This document shows positions 52,985-62,335 of a stretch of 64,000 bases of DNA, piece by piece. Both the position numbers and the translations under genes were made by a program. Numbering within the stretch: position 1 is the stretch's first letter; every line of letters starts with the position of its first letter. The notes beneath the pieces are model-generated. The model did not search any database, had not been told where the DNA came from, and saw only the letters and a list, made by a program, of their open reading frames with translations. Source of the DNA: Actinomyces sp. AC-20-1 (lineage in GTDB: Bacteria; Actinomycetota; Actinomycetes; Actinomycetales; Actinomycetaceae); assembly GCF_023369555.1 (NCBI RefSeq), contig NZ_JACJVC010000006.1:81485-145484 (forward strand), in the 5' to 3' direction.

Positions 52985-53041
52985 GTGTCTCCCCGTCGTC
53001 TGGAGGGTTCTGGGACGCGTCTCACACGTCCCGGGCACCGG

Positions 53042-54229
53042 TCAGGCGCCGGCCGGGGGCACCACCGGGGGCAGCCCGTCCGCCGTCGGGGCGCCCTGGG
53101 CCGGGGCGGCGTGCACGCCGCGCGCCGGCAGCGTCGTCGTCGCCTCCGAGGTGTTCTGCTCGGCGACGCTCGAGGCGGTCTCGGCCTCGCCCTTGGCCTC
53201 GGCCAGGGCCTCCTCGGGGGCGGCCAGGTTGGTGGAGGCGAGCTCGGAGGTCAGCGACAGGTCCCCCAGGCCGGACATGTCCACGCTCACGGGCTCGTCG
53301 GAGTCCGCCGAGAAGGCGCCGGAGCCGGGGGCGGTCGAGCCCTTGCCGCCGAGCGCCCCCGCGATGCCGTCGAGGGCGGCGGTGAACTCGGTGGGCACGA
53401 TCCACATCTTGGAGGAGGTGCCGTTGGCGATCTTCGGCAGGGTCTGCAGGTACTGGTAGGCCAGCAGCTTCGGGTCGGCGTTGCCGCGGTGGATGGCGTC
53501 GAAGACCTGGAGGATGGCGCGGGACTCACCCTGGGCCTTGAGGATCGCGGACTGGGCCTGGCCCTCGGCACGCAGGATGGCGGACTGCTTGTCACCCTCG
53601 GCGGTGAGGATCTGGGACTGCTTGACGCCCTCGGCGGTGAGGATGGCGGCGCGGCGGTCGCGCTCGGCGCGCATCTGCTGCTCCATGGCGCCCTGGATGG
53701 AGGCGGGCGGGTCGATGGACTTGAGCTCGACGTTGCTCACGCGGATGCCCCAGCGGCCGGTCGCCTGGTCGAGGACGCCGCGCAGCTGGCCGTTGATCTG
53801 GTCGCGGCTGGTGAGCGTCTGCTCGAGGTCCATGGCGCCGATGACGTTGCGCAGCGTGGTGACGGTCAGCTGCTCGATGGCCTGGAGGTAGTTGGCGATC
53901 TCGTAGGTGGCGCGCTTGGGGTCGGTCACCTGGTAGTAGATGACCGAGTCGATGGACACCACGAGGTTGTCGGAGGTGATGACCGGCTGGGGCGGGAAGG
54001 AGACGACCTGCTCGCGCAGGTCCACCATGGTGCGCACCCGGTCGATGAAGGGCACGAGGAAGTGCATGCCGGCGCCGTACTCGGCCTGGAACTTGCCCAG
54101 GCGCTCGACGATGATCGCGTAGGACTGCGGGACGATCCGCACAGCCTTGAAGATCGCGACGATGACGAACAGCGCGATGAGGATGAGGACGATGAGGGTG
54201 GCCATTCCGAGGCCCGTTGCGGTGTCCAC
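53042..54229 (-). CDS. SPFH/band 7 family membrane protein
   Basis: A 395-residue stomatin/prohibitin-like protein: one N-terminal membrane helix (LGMATLIVLILIALFVIVAIFKAV), the SPFH domain (RIVPQSYAIIVERLGKFQAEYGAGMHFLVPFIDRVRTMVDLREQVVSFPPQPVITSDNLVVSIDSVIYYQVTD), and a long Ala/Glu/Gln coiled coil (MRAERDRRAAILTAEGVKQSQILTAEGDKQSAILRAEG). The C-terminal 120 residues are low complexity. Such proteins form membrane microdomain oligomers. The next gene encodes an NfeD partner, the classic pairing. GTG 54229 follows AAAGGAG. Confidence 0.92.
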   Translation of the reverse strand: MDTATGLGMATLIVLILIALFVIVAIFKAVRIVPQSYAIIVERLGKFQAEYGAGMHFLVPFIDRVRTMVDLREQVVSFPPQPVITSDNLVVSIDSVIYYQVTDPKRATYEIANYLQAIEQLTVTTLRNVIGAMDLEQTLTSRDQINGQLRGVLDQATGRWGIRVSNVELKSIDPPASIQGAMEQQMRAERDRRAAILTAEGVKQSQILTAEGDKQSAILRAEGQAQSAILKAQGESRAILQVFDAIHRGNADPKLLAYQYLQTLPKIANGTSSKMWIVPTEFTAALDGIAGALGGKGSTAPGSGAFSADSDEPVSVDMSGLGDLSLTSELASTNLAAPEEALAEAKGEAETASSVAEQNTSEATTTLPARGVHAAPAQGAPTADGLPPVVPPAGA

Positions 54230-54283
54230 CGGGCTCCTTTCAGTGGTGGGGTGGTGGTCAGCTGAGGTGGGTGCGGCCCTGGG

Positions 54284-54730
54284 TCACTCGGGCCGCACGA
54301 CGGCGACGGCGCCGTCGACCGAGACGATGCGCACGTGGGCGCCGGCCGGGACGGCCCGGGGCGCGGGGGCGCCGGGCTGCGGCTCGGCGAGGCGGGCGCT
54401 CCACTCCTCCCCGGCCAGGAGCACCCGGCCGCCGTGGACGTCGACGGCGGTCAGGGCGGTGGCCTCGCGGCCGAGCTTGGCCTCGACGTTGGTGAGCATG
54501 TGGGGGGTGCGCCGCGCGAGCTGGGCCTTGGCCCAGGGCCGCACGAGGAACAGGAGCAGGACGGACACGACGGAGAAGACGATGACCTGGACGGTCAGGC
54601 TCGCGCCGAGGCCGGCGGCGGCCGCACCGCCCAGAGCCCCTCCGGCGATCATGATGAAGGTGAGGTCCGCGCTGAGCGTCTCGACGACGGCGAGGACGAG
54701 GGCTCCTCCGAGCCACCAGAGCCATGCCAT
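54284..54730 (-). CDS. NfeD family protein
   Basis: A 148-residue NfeD short form: two membrane segments (MAWLWWLGGALVLAVVETLSADLTFIMIAGGALGGAAAAGLG; TVQVIVFSVVSVLLLFLVRPWAK) followed by a C-terminal OB-like beta barrel (ALTAVDVHGGRVLLAGEEWSARL...VPAGAHVRIVSVDGAVAVVRP). It lies immediately upstream of the band-7 gene on the same strand, consistent with a functional partnership. The ATG at 54730 follows AGGAG. Confidence 0.9.
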   Translation of the reverse strand: MAWLWWLGGALVLAVVETLSADLTFIMIAGGALGGAAAAGLGASLTVQVIVFSVVSVLLLFLVRPWAKAQLARRTPHMLTNVEAKLGREATALTAVDVHGGRVLLAGEEWSARLAEPQPGAPAPRAVPAGAHVRIVSVDGAVAVVRPE

Positions 54731-54759
54731 GGGTGTTCTCCTGTCTGTGGGTGCGGGGG

Positions 54760-55572
54760 TCAGGTGGCCGCAGGGGCTCCGGGGCCGGGGTGGGCGCCCC
54801 GCGCGGTGTAGCGGCCGCGCTCGAGGGCGACCTCCAGCGGCAGGCCGAAGGTGGCGGACATCGTGGGGGCGTTGAGGACCTCGGTGAGGGTCCCGCAGCC
54901 CTGGACGCGCCCGTCGCGCAGGGCGAGGGCGTGGGTGAAGCCGACGGGGACCTCCTCGAGGTGGTGGGTGACGAGCAGCATCGACGGCGAGCCGGGGGCG
55001 GCGATGATCTCGCTCAGGGCCGCCAGCAGGAGCTCGCGCCCGGCGACGTCGAGGCCGGAGGCGGGCTCGTCGAGGACGAGCAGCTCCGGGTCGGGCATGA
55101 GGGCGCGGGCGATCTCGACGCGCTTGCGCTCCCCGGAGGACAGGCTCCCCCAGGTGCGCTCGGCCAGAGCGCCGGCCCCCAGGGCACCGAGCAGGGCGCG
55201 GGCGCGCTCGACGTCGAAGTCGTCGTACTCCTCGCGCCAGACCCCGATGCGTCCGTAGGAGGCGGACAGGACGATGCTCAGGACCGTCTCGGAGGCCAGC
55301 ACGTTCTGGGCCAGGGCGAAGGAGCACAGGCCGATGCGCGGGTGGAGCTCGGAGATGTCGACGCGGCCCATGCGCTCACCGAGGACGTCGACCGTCCCGG
55401 AGGAGGGGAAGAGCCGGGCCGAGGCGAGGCGGGAGACGGTGGTCTTGCCCGCCCCGTTGGGGCCGAGGACGACCCAGTGCTGGCCCTCGTCGACGCTCCA
55501 GCTCACGTGGGAGAGGATCTGCTTGGTCCCCCGGTGGAGGGAGACGTCGTCGAGGCGCAGCACGCTGGTCAT
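54760..55572 (-). CDS. Stand-alone ABC transporter ATP-binding protein
   Basis: A 270-residue single ATPase domain: VVLGPNGAGKTTVSRLASARLFPSSG, SLSSGERKRVEIARAL (signature SSGER), LLVLDEPASGLD and a His switch LVTHHLEEVPVG. No permease gene is near. The sequence resembles ModF/YlmA-type lone ATPases. Its role is unknown. The ATG is six bases after TAGGGT. It is upstream of nfeD by 29 bases on the same strand and may be co-transcribed with the NfeD-band 7 pair. Confidence 0.85.
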   Translation of the reverse strand: MTSVLRLDDVSLHRGTKQILSHVSWSVDEGQHWVVLGPNGAGKTTVSRLASARLFPSSGTVDVLGERMGRVDISELHPRIGLCSFALAQNVLASETVLSIVLSASYGRIGVWREEYDDFDVERARALLGALGAGALAERTWGSLSSGERKRVEIARALMPDPELLVLDEPASGLDVAGRELLLAALSEIIAAPGSPSMLLVTHHLEEVPVGFTHALALRDGRVQGCGTLTEVLNAPTMSATFGLPLEVALERGRYTARGAHPGPGAPAAT

Positions 55573-55578
55573 GGCGCC

Positions 55579-55584
55579 ACCCTA
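55579..55584 (-). promoter_or_regulatory. -10 box, leaderless-type (ABC ATPase)
   Basis: Minus-strand TAGGGT followed by six bases and the ATG at 55572. Confidence 0.5.
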
Positions 55585-55661
55585 GCGTGCCGGGGTGACC
55601 TGAGTCCTACTCCCGCGCCGTGCCGTGACGGGCAGTGGTGCCCGTGGCCGCGGGGGGTCGG

Positions 55662-55667
55662 TAGGGT
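55662..55667 (+). promoter_or_regulatory. -10 box, leaderless-type (hypothetical)
   Basis: TAGGGT followed by seven bases and the ATG at 55675. Confidence 0.5.
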
Positions 55668-55674
55668 CCGGCCC

Positions 55675-56466
55675 ATGCCCCTCCTCGACCTGCCGGTCAG
55701 CGTCCTGCTCGCGCTGTGGGCACCCGTGCCCTCCTCCGTCGGCACCGCCCTGGTGCAGGGGCCCGACGGCGCCCACGACGTCGTCCCTGTCCCCACAGGC
55801 TCCCCGGGCTCCGTGGGTCTTGCTGCCTCCACGGCCTCGGGCTGGGACGGGGCCGGCGGCGGAACGACGGCGGTGGGGCTGCCCGCGTGGCTGGAGGCGG
55901 CGCGCCCGCTGCACCGGTGCGCGGCCGTGCTGCCCTCGCCCGCGGACCCGGTGCCGGGTCTGGCGCTGGCGCTCGAGGAGGGCGAGGCGGTCCTGCTCGA
56001 GGGCGGCGCGGGCTCGTCCCTCGAGGGCCGCAGCGTCCTGCTGGTGCCCCGCGCCTCGGGCACGAGCGTGACCTGGGCGGCGCACGTGCTGGGCTCCTCC
56101 CCCGCCCCCTTCGACGCCTCGCAGGCGCGCCGCGACGTCCACCGTGCCACCGAGGAGGCCATTGAGGCGCTGGTGGCGCTGGACCTGGCCCGTGAGCGCC
56201 CGGATCTGGCCGAGGTGCTCACGGACCTGGTGACGGCCGTCCTGGACCCCGGGCTCCTGCCGCCCTGGCTGGACGCGCGCCGGCGGGACCTGCTGGAGCG
56301 CTCACTGCGCCTGTCGGGCATCTGCGAGCTGGCGCTGGCCGACGACGGGGCGGCGGCCACCGCCTCCCAGGGCCTGGCGCGCAGCCGGGTGCTGCGGCGC
56401 CTGGGCGCGGTGGCGCGCCACGGGGTGGCGGCCGCCACGGAGACCTGGGGCCCGCGTCAGGGGTGA
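55675..56466 (+). CDS. Conserved-looking hypothetical protein, 263 residues
   Basis: A soluble Ala/Leu-rich protein I do not recognise. The N-terminus MPLLDLPVSVLLALWAPVPSSVGTALVQGPDGAHDVVPVP, a helical DVHRATEEAIEALVALDLARERPDLAEVLTDLVTAVLDPGLLPPWLDARRRDLLERSLRL and a C-terminal basic helix are the visible segments. No signal peptide is convincing. It is divergent from the ABC ATPase gene and convergent with the TetR gene. Confidence 0.7.
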   Translation: MPLLDLPVSVLLALWAPVPSSVGTALVQGPDGAHDVVPVPTGSPGSVGLAASTASGWDGAGGGTTAVGLPAWLEAARPLHRCAAVLPSPADPVPGLALALEEGEAVLLEGGAGSSLEGRSVLLVPRASGTSVTWAAHVLGSSPAPFDASQARRDVHRATEEAIEALVALDLARERPDLAEVLTDLVTAVLDPGLLPPWLDARRRDLLERSLRLSGICELALADDGAAATASQGLARSRVLRRLGAVARHGVAAATETWGPRQG

Positions 56467-56478
56467 GTGGGGGCCGGC

Positions 56479-57105
56479 TCAGCGGCTGCCGGCGATGAGG
56501 GCGGCGTAGGCCGCGTCCCAGGTCGCGACCAGGTCGACCTGCTCGGGCTCGCGCAGCCACTGCTCCTCGATCCCGCCCATGAGGGCCAGCGTGGCCCTCG
56601 CCGTCGTGCGCGGGTCCCTCACCGCCCCGGTGAGCAGCTGCTCGAAGGCCGCGACGGCCTGGGCGTCGCGCTGGCGGAAGTAGTCGTAGGAGGGGTGGTC
56701 CTCGCTCAGCGCCTCGGCGCGCAGGATGGCGTAGAGGCGGATGATGGTGGGCTGGGTGGCGTTGTGGGCGACCAGCCGGTGCAGGACGGCGGCCCCGGCG
56801 TCCGCGGGCGGGGCGGCCCCGGTGGCGGCGGTGAGGAGGCCGAGGGGCTGACCGGGCCCGGAGCCCTCCGGGGCCGCGCACCCGAGCGCCGCCATGTCAC
56901 GGCGGTCACGCGTCTCCAGGACCATCTGGAGGGCGCGCTCCTTGGAGCCGATGTGGTGGATGAGCCCGGCGTTGGACAGCCCGCAGCGCTGGGCGAGCTC
57001 GCCCACGGAGAAGCCGAAGTAGCCCTTGTCCGCGATGAGCTCGGTGGCGTGGGCGACGATCTGGTCGGCCCGGTCGCGTGCGTCCATACGGGTGCGCTGG
57101 CTCAC
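56479..57105 (-). CDS. TetR family transcriptional regulator
   Basis: A 208-residue repressor with an N-terminal helix-turn-helix (ADQIVAHATELIADKGYFGFSVGELAQRCGLSNAGLIHHIGSKERALQMVLETRDRRD) and a C-terminal ligand/dimer domain of about 150 residues. It lies 100 bases downstream of the GH3 gene on the same strand. A palindrome at the GH3 promoter could be its operator. GTG 57105 follows AGGAGCGG. The ligand is unknown; a glucoside or aglycone is a guess from context. Confidence 0.88.
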   Translation of the reverse strand: MSQRTRMDARDRADQIVAHATELIADKGYFGFSVGELAQRCGLSNAGLIHHIGSKERALQMVLETRDRRDMAALGCAAPEGSGPGQPLGLLTAATGAAPPADAGAAVLHRLVAHNATQPTIIRLYAILRAEALSEDHPSYDYFRQRDAQAVAAFEQLLTGAVRDPRTTARATLALMGGIEEQWLREPEQVDLVATWDAAYAALIAGSR

Positions 57106-57205
57106 GTCCCGCTCCTGTCGTCGTGGGCCCCGCGAGGGCGCTGCGGGGCGCGGCGACGTGCTCGTCACCGCGCCCCGCAGCATAGCCTCGGCGGCGCCCC
57201 TCGGC

Positions 57206-59324
57206 TCACAGGCTGAGCGTCACGGCGGCCGGGTCGTGGGCGTGGAAGCCGACCTCGAGCTCGACGGGCCCGTCGGCCAGGACGATGCGCCGCGCACCCG
57301 GGTCCCAGGAGCCGAGCTGGGTCAGGCGCACCGGGACCTCGACGTCGGCCCTGCCCCCGGCGGGCACCTCGACAGTGGCGAAGCCGAGCAGCTGGGTCTC
57401 GTCAGCGTGGGCTCCCCCGCGGCCGTAGGCCTGGACCACCTGGATGCCATCGCGCTCGCCGTCGTTGGCCACGGTGACCCGCACGGTCAGCACGCGCTCG
57501 GCGCCCTCGCCGTCGGAGCCGGTGACCTCGGCGCCGACGAGCCGGTAGGTGGTGTAGGACAGTCCCCAGCCCAGCGGGTAGGCGGCCTCGACACCGAGAC
57601 GGTCGAGCAGGCGCTGGCCGTGGTAGCGGTCGTAGGTGACAGCGGTGGCGTCCCGGTCGAAGGCCGGCAGGTGCTCCTCGCTGGTGGGCACGGAGAAGGG
57701 CAGGCGGCCGGAGGGGTTGACGGCGCCGGACAGGACGTCGGCCAGGGCGTGGCCGCCCTCCATGCCGGCGTACCACATCATGAGCACGGCCGGGACGTCC
57801 TGGCGCCAGCTCTCCGTCATGATGGTGCCGGCGCCGACGAGGGCGACGACGGTGCGCGGGTTGGCCGCGGCGACGGCGCGGATGACGTCCTCGTCGACGG
57901 GGCGCAGGCCCAGGTGGGTGCGGTCGCCGCCGGCGCCCGCCTCGGTCATGAGCACGAGGGAGGAGCCGGACTCCTCGGCGGGTGCGTCGCCCACCGCGGC
58001 GCTCATGACGGCGGCGAGGTCGAAGCCGGCGACGACGACGGCGACGTCCGCCTCGGCGGCGGCCACGGGGTCGTCGTCCCCGACGTGGACGACCCGGGCC
58101 TGCGGCCAGGCGGCCCTGATGCCCTCGAGCGGGGTGGTGTGGCTCGGCGGGTGGACGTTGGAGGAGCCGGCGTCACCCATGTCCTCGGCGGTGGCCAGGC
58201 GCCCGATGACGGCGATGGTGGCGAGGTCGGCGCTCAGCGGCAGGACGGGAGCGGGGCCGACGGGCTCGTTGCGCAGCAGGGTCATGGCGCGCCCGGCGAC
58301 CTCGCGGGCCAGGGCCCGGTGCTCGGGCGAGGCGAGCAGGGCCGGGTCCTCGGGCACCTCGTCACGGGTGGCGTAGGAGCGCAGCTGTGCGGTGATGAGC
58401 CGCAGGCCGGCGCGGCGGACCATGTCCCAGCCCGTCTGCCCGGCCTCGAGCTGAGCGGCGAGGTCGCGGGCGCGCAGCTGGGAGGCGGGCTCCTCGAGGT
58501 CGAGGCCGTTGTTGAGGGAGGTGGCGGCGTCGCGCAGGCCCCAGATGAAGTCGGAGACGGTGACGCCCTCCCACCCCCACTGCTCGCGCAGGACGTCGTG
58601 GAGCAGCGCCTTGTTCCGGCCGGCCCACTCGCCGTTGACGGAGTTGTAGGCGCTCATGATGGCGGCGACGCCCTCGTCGACGGCGCGCTTGAAGTGGGGC
58701 AGGTACTGCTCGTGGAGGCTGGCCTCGTCAATGGTGACGTCCACCTCGAAGCGCTTGTTCTCCATCGAGTTCAGGGCGTAGTGCTTGGCGCATGCCATGG
58801 CGTGGCGCTGGACGCCCCGGGTGAGGGCCGCGCCCATCTCGCCCAGGAGGCAGGTGTCCTCGGAGTAGGTCTCCTGGATGCGGCCCCAGGCGGGGTGGCG
58901 GGGCAGGTTGATGCACACGCCGCCGAAGAAGCTGCCGCCCACGGCGCGCACCTCGGTGCCGATGGCGTCCCCCACCCGCTCCTCCAGGGCGGTGTCCCAG
59001 GTGGCGCCGCGGGCCATGGAGACGGGGAAGGCGGTCCCCTGGCCCCTTGCCGGTGACGCAGCCGCGGGGGCCGTCGACGAAGCGCGTGCCGGGGACGCCC
59101 AGGCGCTCGACCTGCCCGTGGACGTAGGGGACGGCGTTGTAGCCGTTGACCATGGAGGCCATGAGCTCGTAGAAGGGGGTGTCGCCGTCGAGGAGGCCGA
59201 GCCTCTCGTCGTCGGTGAGCCGGTCGTAGAGGCGGGCGGCCTCGTCGAGGGGGTCGGCGCCGTCGCGCACGGCCTGGACGGACTGCTCGAAGGGTGTGGT
59301 CAGCGGTGTCTCCTCGCGCGTCAT
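57206..59324 (-). pseudogene. GH3 beta-glucosidase, frameshifted
   Basis: A glycoside hydrolase family 3 enzyme of about 705 residues. The N-terminal part (59324 to about 59040) gives MTREETPLTTPFEQSVQAVRDGADPLDEAARLYDRLTDDERLGLLDGD...RLGVPGTRFVDGPRGCVTGKG; the rest resumes one base shifted as TAFPVSMARGATWDTALEERVG. Catalytic nucleophile Asp is in GVTVSDFIWG; KHYALNSMENKRF is the substrate-binding motif; a fibronectin-like domain ends the protein. Removing one C from the run 59036-59039 would rejoin the frames. No signal peptide, so the substrate would be cytoplasmic, fitting PTS-imported glucosides. Sequencing error is not excluded. Confidence 0.85.
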
Positions 59325-59375
59325 CGCACTGGTCTCGTCGGTGGGTCGAGGCGGGCGCCGGTTCTCCACCCGCCA

Positions 59376-59395
59376 TACCGACACACCGGTCGGTA
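59376..59395. promoter_or_regulatory. Candidate TetR operator at GH3 promoter
   Basis: TACCGAC-ACACCG-GTCGGTA is a perfect 7-6-7 inverted repeat 52 bases upstream of the GH3 start. On the minus strand it lies directly after TAGACT and CATAAT, the two -10-like boxes there (TAGACT has TTGCCG 17 bases upstream). The TACCGAC half-site and spacing fit TetR-family operators; the TetR gene downstream is the obvious candidate. Confidence 0.6.
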
Positions 59396-59548
59396 GGCAT
59401 TATGAGTCTAGTGTCACACCCCGTGCGCGGCAAGCCCCGCGCACGACGGCGCGCTCCCCGGGCCAGGGCCGCCGCCGGACCGCCCGGCAGTCCCGCGCGC
59501 GCGACGGCGCCGCCCCCTCCGGGACGGCGGCGCCGTGTCGCACAGTCC

Positions 59549-60769
59549 TCAGCGCTGGTTGTCCAGCGCCCACCGGTAGACCTCCATGGTCCGCTCGGCG
59601 ATCGCGGACCACGAGAAGTGCTCCTCCACGCGGGCGCGGGCGGCGGCACCCATCCGCCTGGCCCTGCCCTCGTCGGTCACGAGGTCGGTCAGGCGCGCAG
59701 CCAGGTCGGAGGCGAAGGACTCGGGGTGGATCGGGGTGCCGGTGCCGTCCTGCAGCTGCTCCAGGGGGACGAGGTAGCCGGTCTCGCCGTCGACGATGAC
59801 GTCCGGGATGCCCCCCGTGGCCGAGCCCACCACGGGCAGCCCCATGGCCATCGCCTCGAGGTTGACGATGCCCAGCGGCTCGTAGACCGACGGGCACACG
59901 AAGACGTCCGAGGAGGCCAGCACCGCCTGGAGCTCGCGGTGCGGGAGCATCTCCTCGATGAGGACCACGCCCGTGCGCTGCGCCTGCAGCGCGGCGACGG
60001 CGGCGTCCACCTCCGCCTTGATCTCCTTCGTGTCCGGGGCGCCGGCGCACAGGATGACCTGCACCTCGGCGGGCAGCATCTCCACGGCGCGCAGCAGGTG
60101 CGGCAGGCCCTTCTGACGGGTGACACGGCCGACGAAGACGACCGTCGGGCGCTGCGGGTCGATGCCGAAGCGCTCCTGCACGTCCAGGGTCAGGGCCTCG
60201 AAACCGGCGTCCTCGGGGCGGGCCCAGTCCTCCAGGTCGATGCCGTTGTGGACCACTTTGACGCGCTCGGGGTCGACGGCCGGGTAGGAGCGCAGGATGT
60301 CCGCACGCATCCCGTTCGACACCGCGATGATGGCGGAGGCCCCCTCGTAGGCCTGCCGCTCGGCCCAGGAGGACAGGGCGTAGCCGCCGCCGAGCTGCTC
60401 CGCCTTCCAGGGGCGCATGGGCTCCAGCGAGTGGGCGGAGACGACGTGCGGGACGCCGTGCAGGAGCCCGGCGAGGTGACCGGCCATGTTGGCGTACCAG
60501 GTGTGGGAGTGGACGATGTCCGCACCGGCGACGCCGGGCACCATCTGGAGGTCGACGCCGAGGGTCTGCAGGGCGGCGTTGGCCCCGGCGAGCTCGGGCA
60601 GGTCCGAGTAGCCGGTCACGCCCTCCTCAGCGTCCTCACGGGGCCCGCCGAAGGCGTGGACGCGCACGTCGGCGTGCTTGCGCAGGACCTTCGCCAGCTC
60701 GTTGACGTGTACTCCCGCGCCACCGTAGATGAAGGGCGGGTACTCCTTGGTCAGCAGGTCAACCCTCAT
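59549..60769 (-). CDS. glgA: Glycogen synthase / alpha-maltose-1-phosphate synthase (GT4)
   Basis: A 406-residue GT4 glycosyltransferase of the actinobacterial GlgA/GlgM type. Motifs: MRVDLLTKEYPPFIYGGAGVHVNELAK, HSHTWYANMAGHLAG, VVFVGRVTRQKGLPHLL and the C-terminal donor-binding SVYEPLGIVNLEAMAMGLPVVGSATGGIPDVI (E-x7-E). Mycobacterial orthologues make maltose-1-phosphate from ADP-glucose for GlgE, so GlgM function is possible. It is divergent from glgC, mirroring Rv1212c-Rv1213. The ATG at 60769 has AGGAGC upstream. Confidence 0.92.
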   Translation of the reverse strand: MRVDLLTKEYPPFIYGGAGVHVNELAKVLRKHADVRVHAFGGPREDAEEGVTGYSDLPELAGANAALQTLGVDLQMVPGVAGADIVHSHTWYANMAGHLAGLLHGVPHVVSAHSLEPMRPWKAEQLGGGYALSSWAERQAYEGASAIIAVSNGMRADILRSYPAVDPERVKVVHNGIDLEDWARPEDAGFEALTLDVQERFGIDPQRPTVVFVGRVTRQKGLPHLLRAVEMLPAEVQVILCAGAPDTKEIKAEVDAAVAALQAQRTGVVLIEEMLPHRELQAVLASSDVFVCPSVYEPLGIVNLEAMAMGLPVVGSATGGIPDVIVDGETGYLVPLEQLQDGTGTPIHPESFASDLAARLTDLVTDEGRARRMGAAARARVEEHFSWSAIAERTMEVYRWALDNQR

Positions 60770-60970
60770 GGTCTGGTGCTCCTCGCTCGAAGGTGCCGGC
60801 TCCGGCGGGGCCCGGTCCGGTTCGGCCGCTCGGGCGGGACACCCGCGGCCAGTGCTGACGCTATCGGTTCGCCCCGGGCTCGGGGGCGGTTTCCGGCTCC
60901 CGGGCCGTCCCCGCCGCCGAAAGCCCATATCTGTCCGCGCGGTTTGCTCACGCACCGGGGACGCCTCCCC

Positions 60971-60976
60971 TAACCT
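60971..60976 (+). promoter_or_regulatory. -10 box, leaderless-type (glgC)
   Basis: TAACCT followed by six bases and the ATG at 60983. Confidence 0.5.
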
Positions 60977-60982
60977 GGGGCC

Positions 60983-62227
60983 ATGGCTTCCCCTCGTGTC
61001 CTCGCAATCATCCTCGCCGGTGGTGAAGGCAAGCGCCTCATGCCCCTGACGGTCGACCGGGCCAAGCCCGCCGTCCCCTTCGGGGGCATCTACCGGCTCA
61101 TCGACTTCTCGCTGTCGAACATGATCAACTCGGGCTTCCTCAAGGTGGTCGTGCTCACCCAGTACAAGTCCCACTCCCTGGACCGCCACATCTCCAAGAC
61201 CTGGCGCATGTCCGACATGCTGGGCAACTACATCGCCCCCGTGCCCGCGCAGCAGCGCGTGGGCAAGCACTGGTTCCTGGGCTCGGCGGACGCGATCTAC
61301 CAGTCCCTCAACCTCCTGGACGACGAGCGCCCCGACTACGTCGTCATCACGGGCGCGGACAACATCTACCGCATGGACTTCTCGCAGATGCTGGAGCACC
61401 ATATCGCCTCCGGCCTGCCGCTGACCGTCGCCGGCATCCGCCAGCCGCGCTCCCTCGCGGACCAGTTCGGCGTCATCGAGACCGACCCGACCGACCCCGG
61501 CCGGATCAAGGCCTTCGTCGAGAAGCCGAAGGACACGCCCGGCCTGCCGGACTCCCCCGACGAGGTCCTGGCCTCGATGGGCAACTACATCATGGACGCC
61601 GACGCCCTGCTGGAGGCCGTGACGGTCGACGCCGCGGACGAGTCCTCCAAGCACGACATGGGCGGCAACATCGTCCCCTGGTTCGTCAGCAAGGGCGCCG
61701 CCGGCGTCTACGACTTCAAGGACAACGACGTGCCGGGCGCCACCGAGCGCGACCGCGACTACTGGCGTGACGTGGGCACGGTCGACGCCTTCTACGAGGC
61801 CCACCAGGACCTCATCAGTGTCAGCCCCGTCTTCAACCTGTACAACGACCGCTGGCCGCTGTTCGCCGGGTACACCAACGCCATGCCCCCGGCGAAGTTC
61901 GTCTACGGCTACCACGAGCGCCTGGGCCACGCCGTCGACTCCATCGTCTCCCCGGGCGTCATCGTCTCCGGCGGCGAGGTCATCTCCTCGGTGCTCTCCC
62001 CCGGCGTGCGCGTCAACTCCTGGTCCAGCGTGCGCGAGTCCGTCCTCATGGACGGGGTCAACGTCGGCCGCAACACGGTGGTCTCGCGCGCGATCCTCGA
62101 CAAGTACGTCGTCGTCGAGGAGGGCGCCATGGTGGGTCTCGACCACGAGCACGACCGCGAGCGCGGCTTCACGGTGACCGAGTCCGGCATCACCGTCGTC
62201 GCCAAGGGGCAGGTCGTCACCCGCTGA
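60983..62227 (+). CDS. glgC: Glucose-1-phosphate adenylyltransferase (GlgC)
   Basis: A 414-residue ADP-glucose pyrophosphorylase, the committed step of glycogen synthesis. It has the nucleotidyltransferase motif [53 protein letters not shown] (metal Asp), FVEKPKD and a C-terminal left-handed beta-helix ([60 protein letters not shown]). It shares the divergent 213-base region with glgA(M), so the two are probably co-regulated. A terminator follows. Confidence 0.96.
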   Translation: MASPRVLAIILAGGEGKRLMPLTVDRAKPAVPFGGIYRLIDFSLSNMINSGFLKVVVLTQYKSHSLDRHISKTWRMSDMLGNYIAPVPAQQRVGKHWFLGSADAIYQSLNLLDDERPDYVVITGADNIYRMDFSQMLEHHIASGLPLTVAGIRQPRSLADQFGVIETDPTDPGRIKAFVEKPKDTPGLPDSPDEVLASMGNYIMDADALLEAVTVDAADESSKHDMGGNIVPWFVSKGAAGVYDFKDNDVPGATERDRDYWRDVGTVDAFYEAHQDLISVSPVFNLYNDRWPLFAGYTNAMPPAKFVYGYHERLGHAVDSIVSPGVIVSGGEVISSVLSPGVRVNSWSSVRESVLMDGVNVGRNTVVSRAILDKYVVVEEGAMVGLDHEHDRERGFTVTESGITVVAKGQVVTR

Positions 62228-62267
62228 CCCCGCCCCGGCGGCCCTCCGGCCCGCCGCGAGGACGAGG

Positions 62268-62308
62268 GGGACCCCGGGACCGCCGCCGTGCGCGGGTCCC
62301 GGGGTCCC
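62268..62308 (+). terminator. Terminator of glgC
   Basis: A 14-bp perfect stem (62268-62281 with 62295-62308) and a 13-base loop, 40 bases after the glgC stop and just before the serB promoter. Confidence 0.7.
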
Positions 62309-62322
62309 TCGCGCCCAGCCGA

Positions 62323-62328
62323 TACCAT
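62323..62328 (+). promoter_or_regulatory. -10 box, leaderless-type (serB)
   Basis: TACCAT followed by seven bases and the ATG at 62336. Confidence 0.5.
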
Positions 62329-62335
62329 CCGTCCC

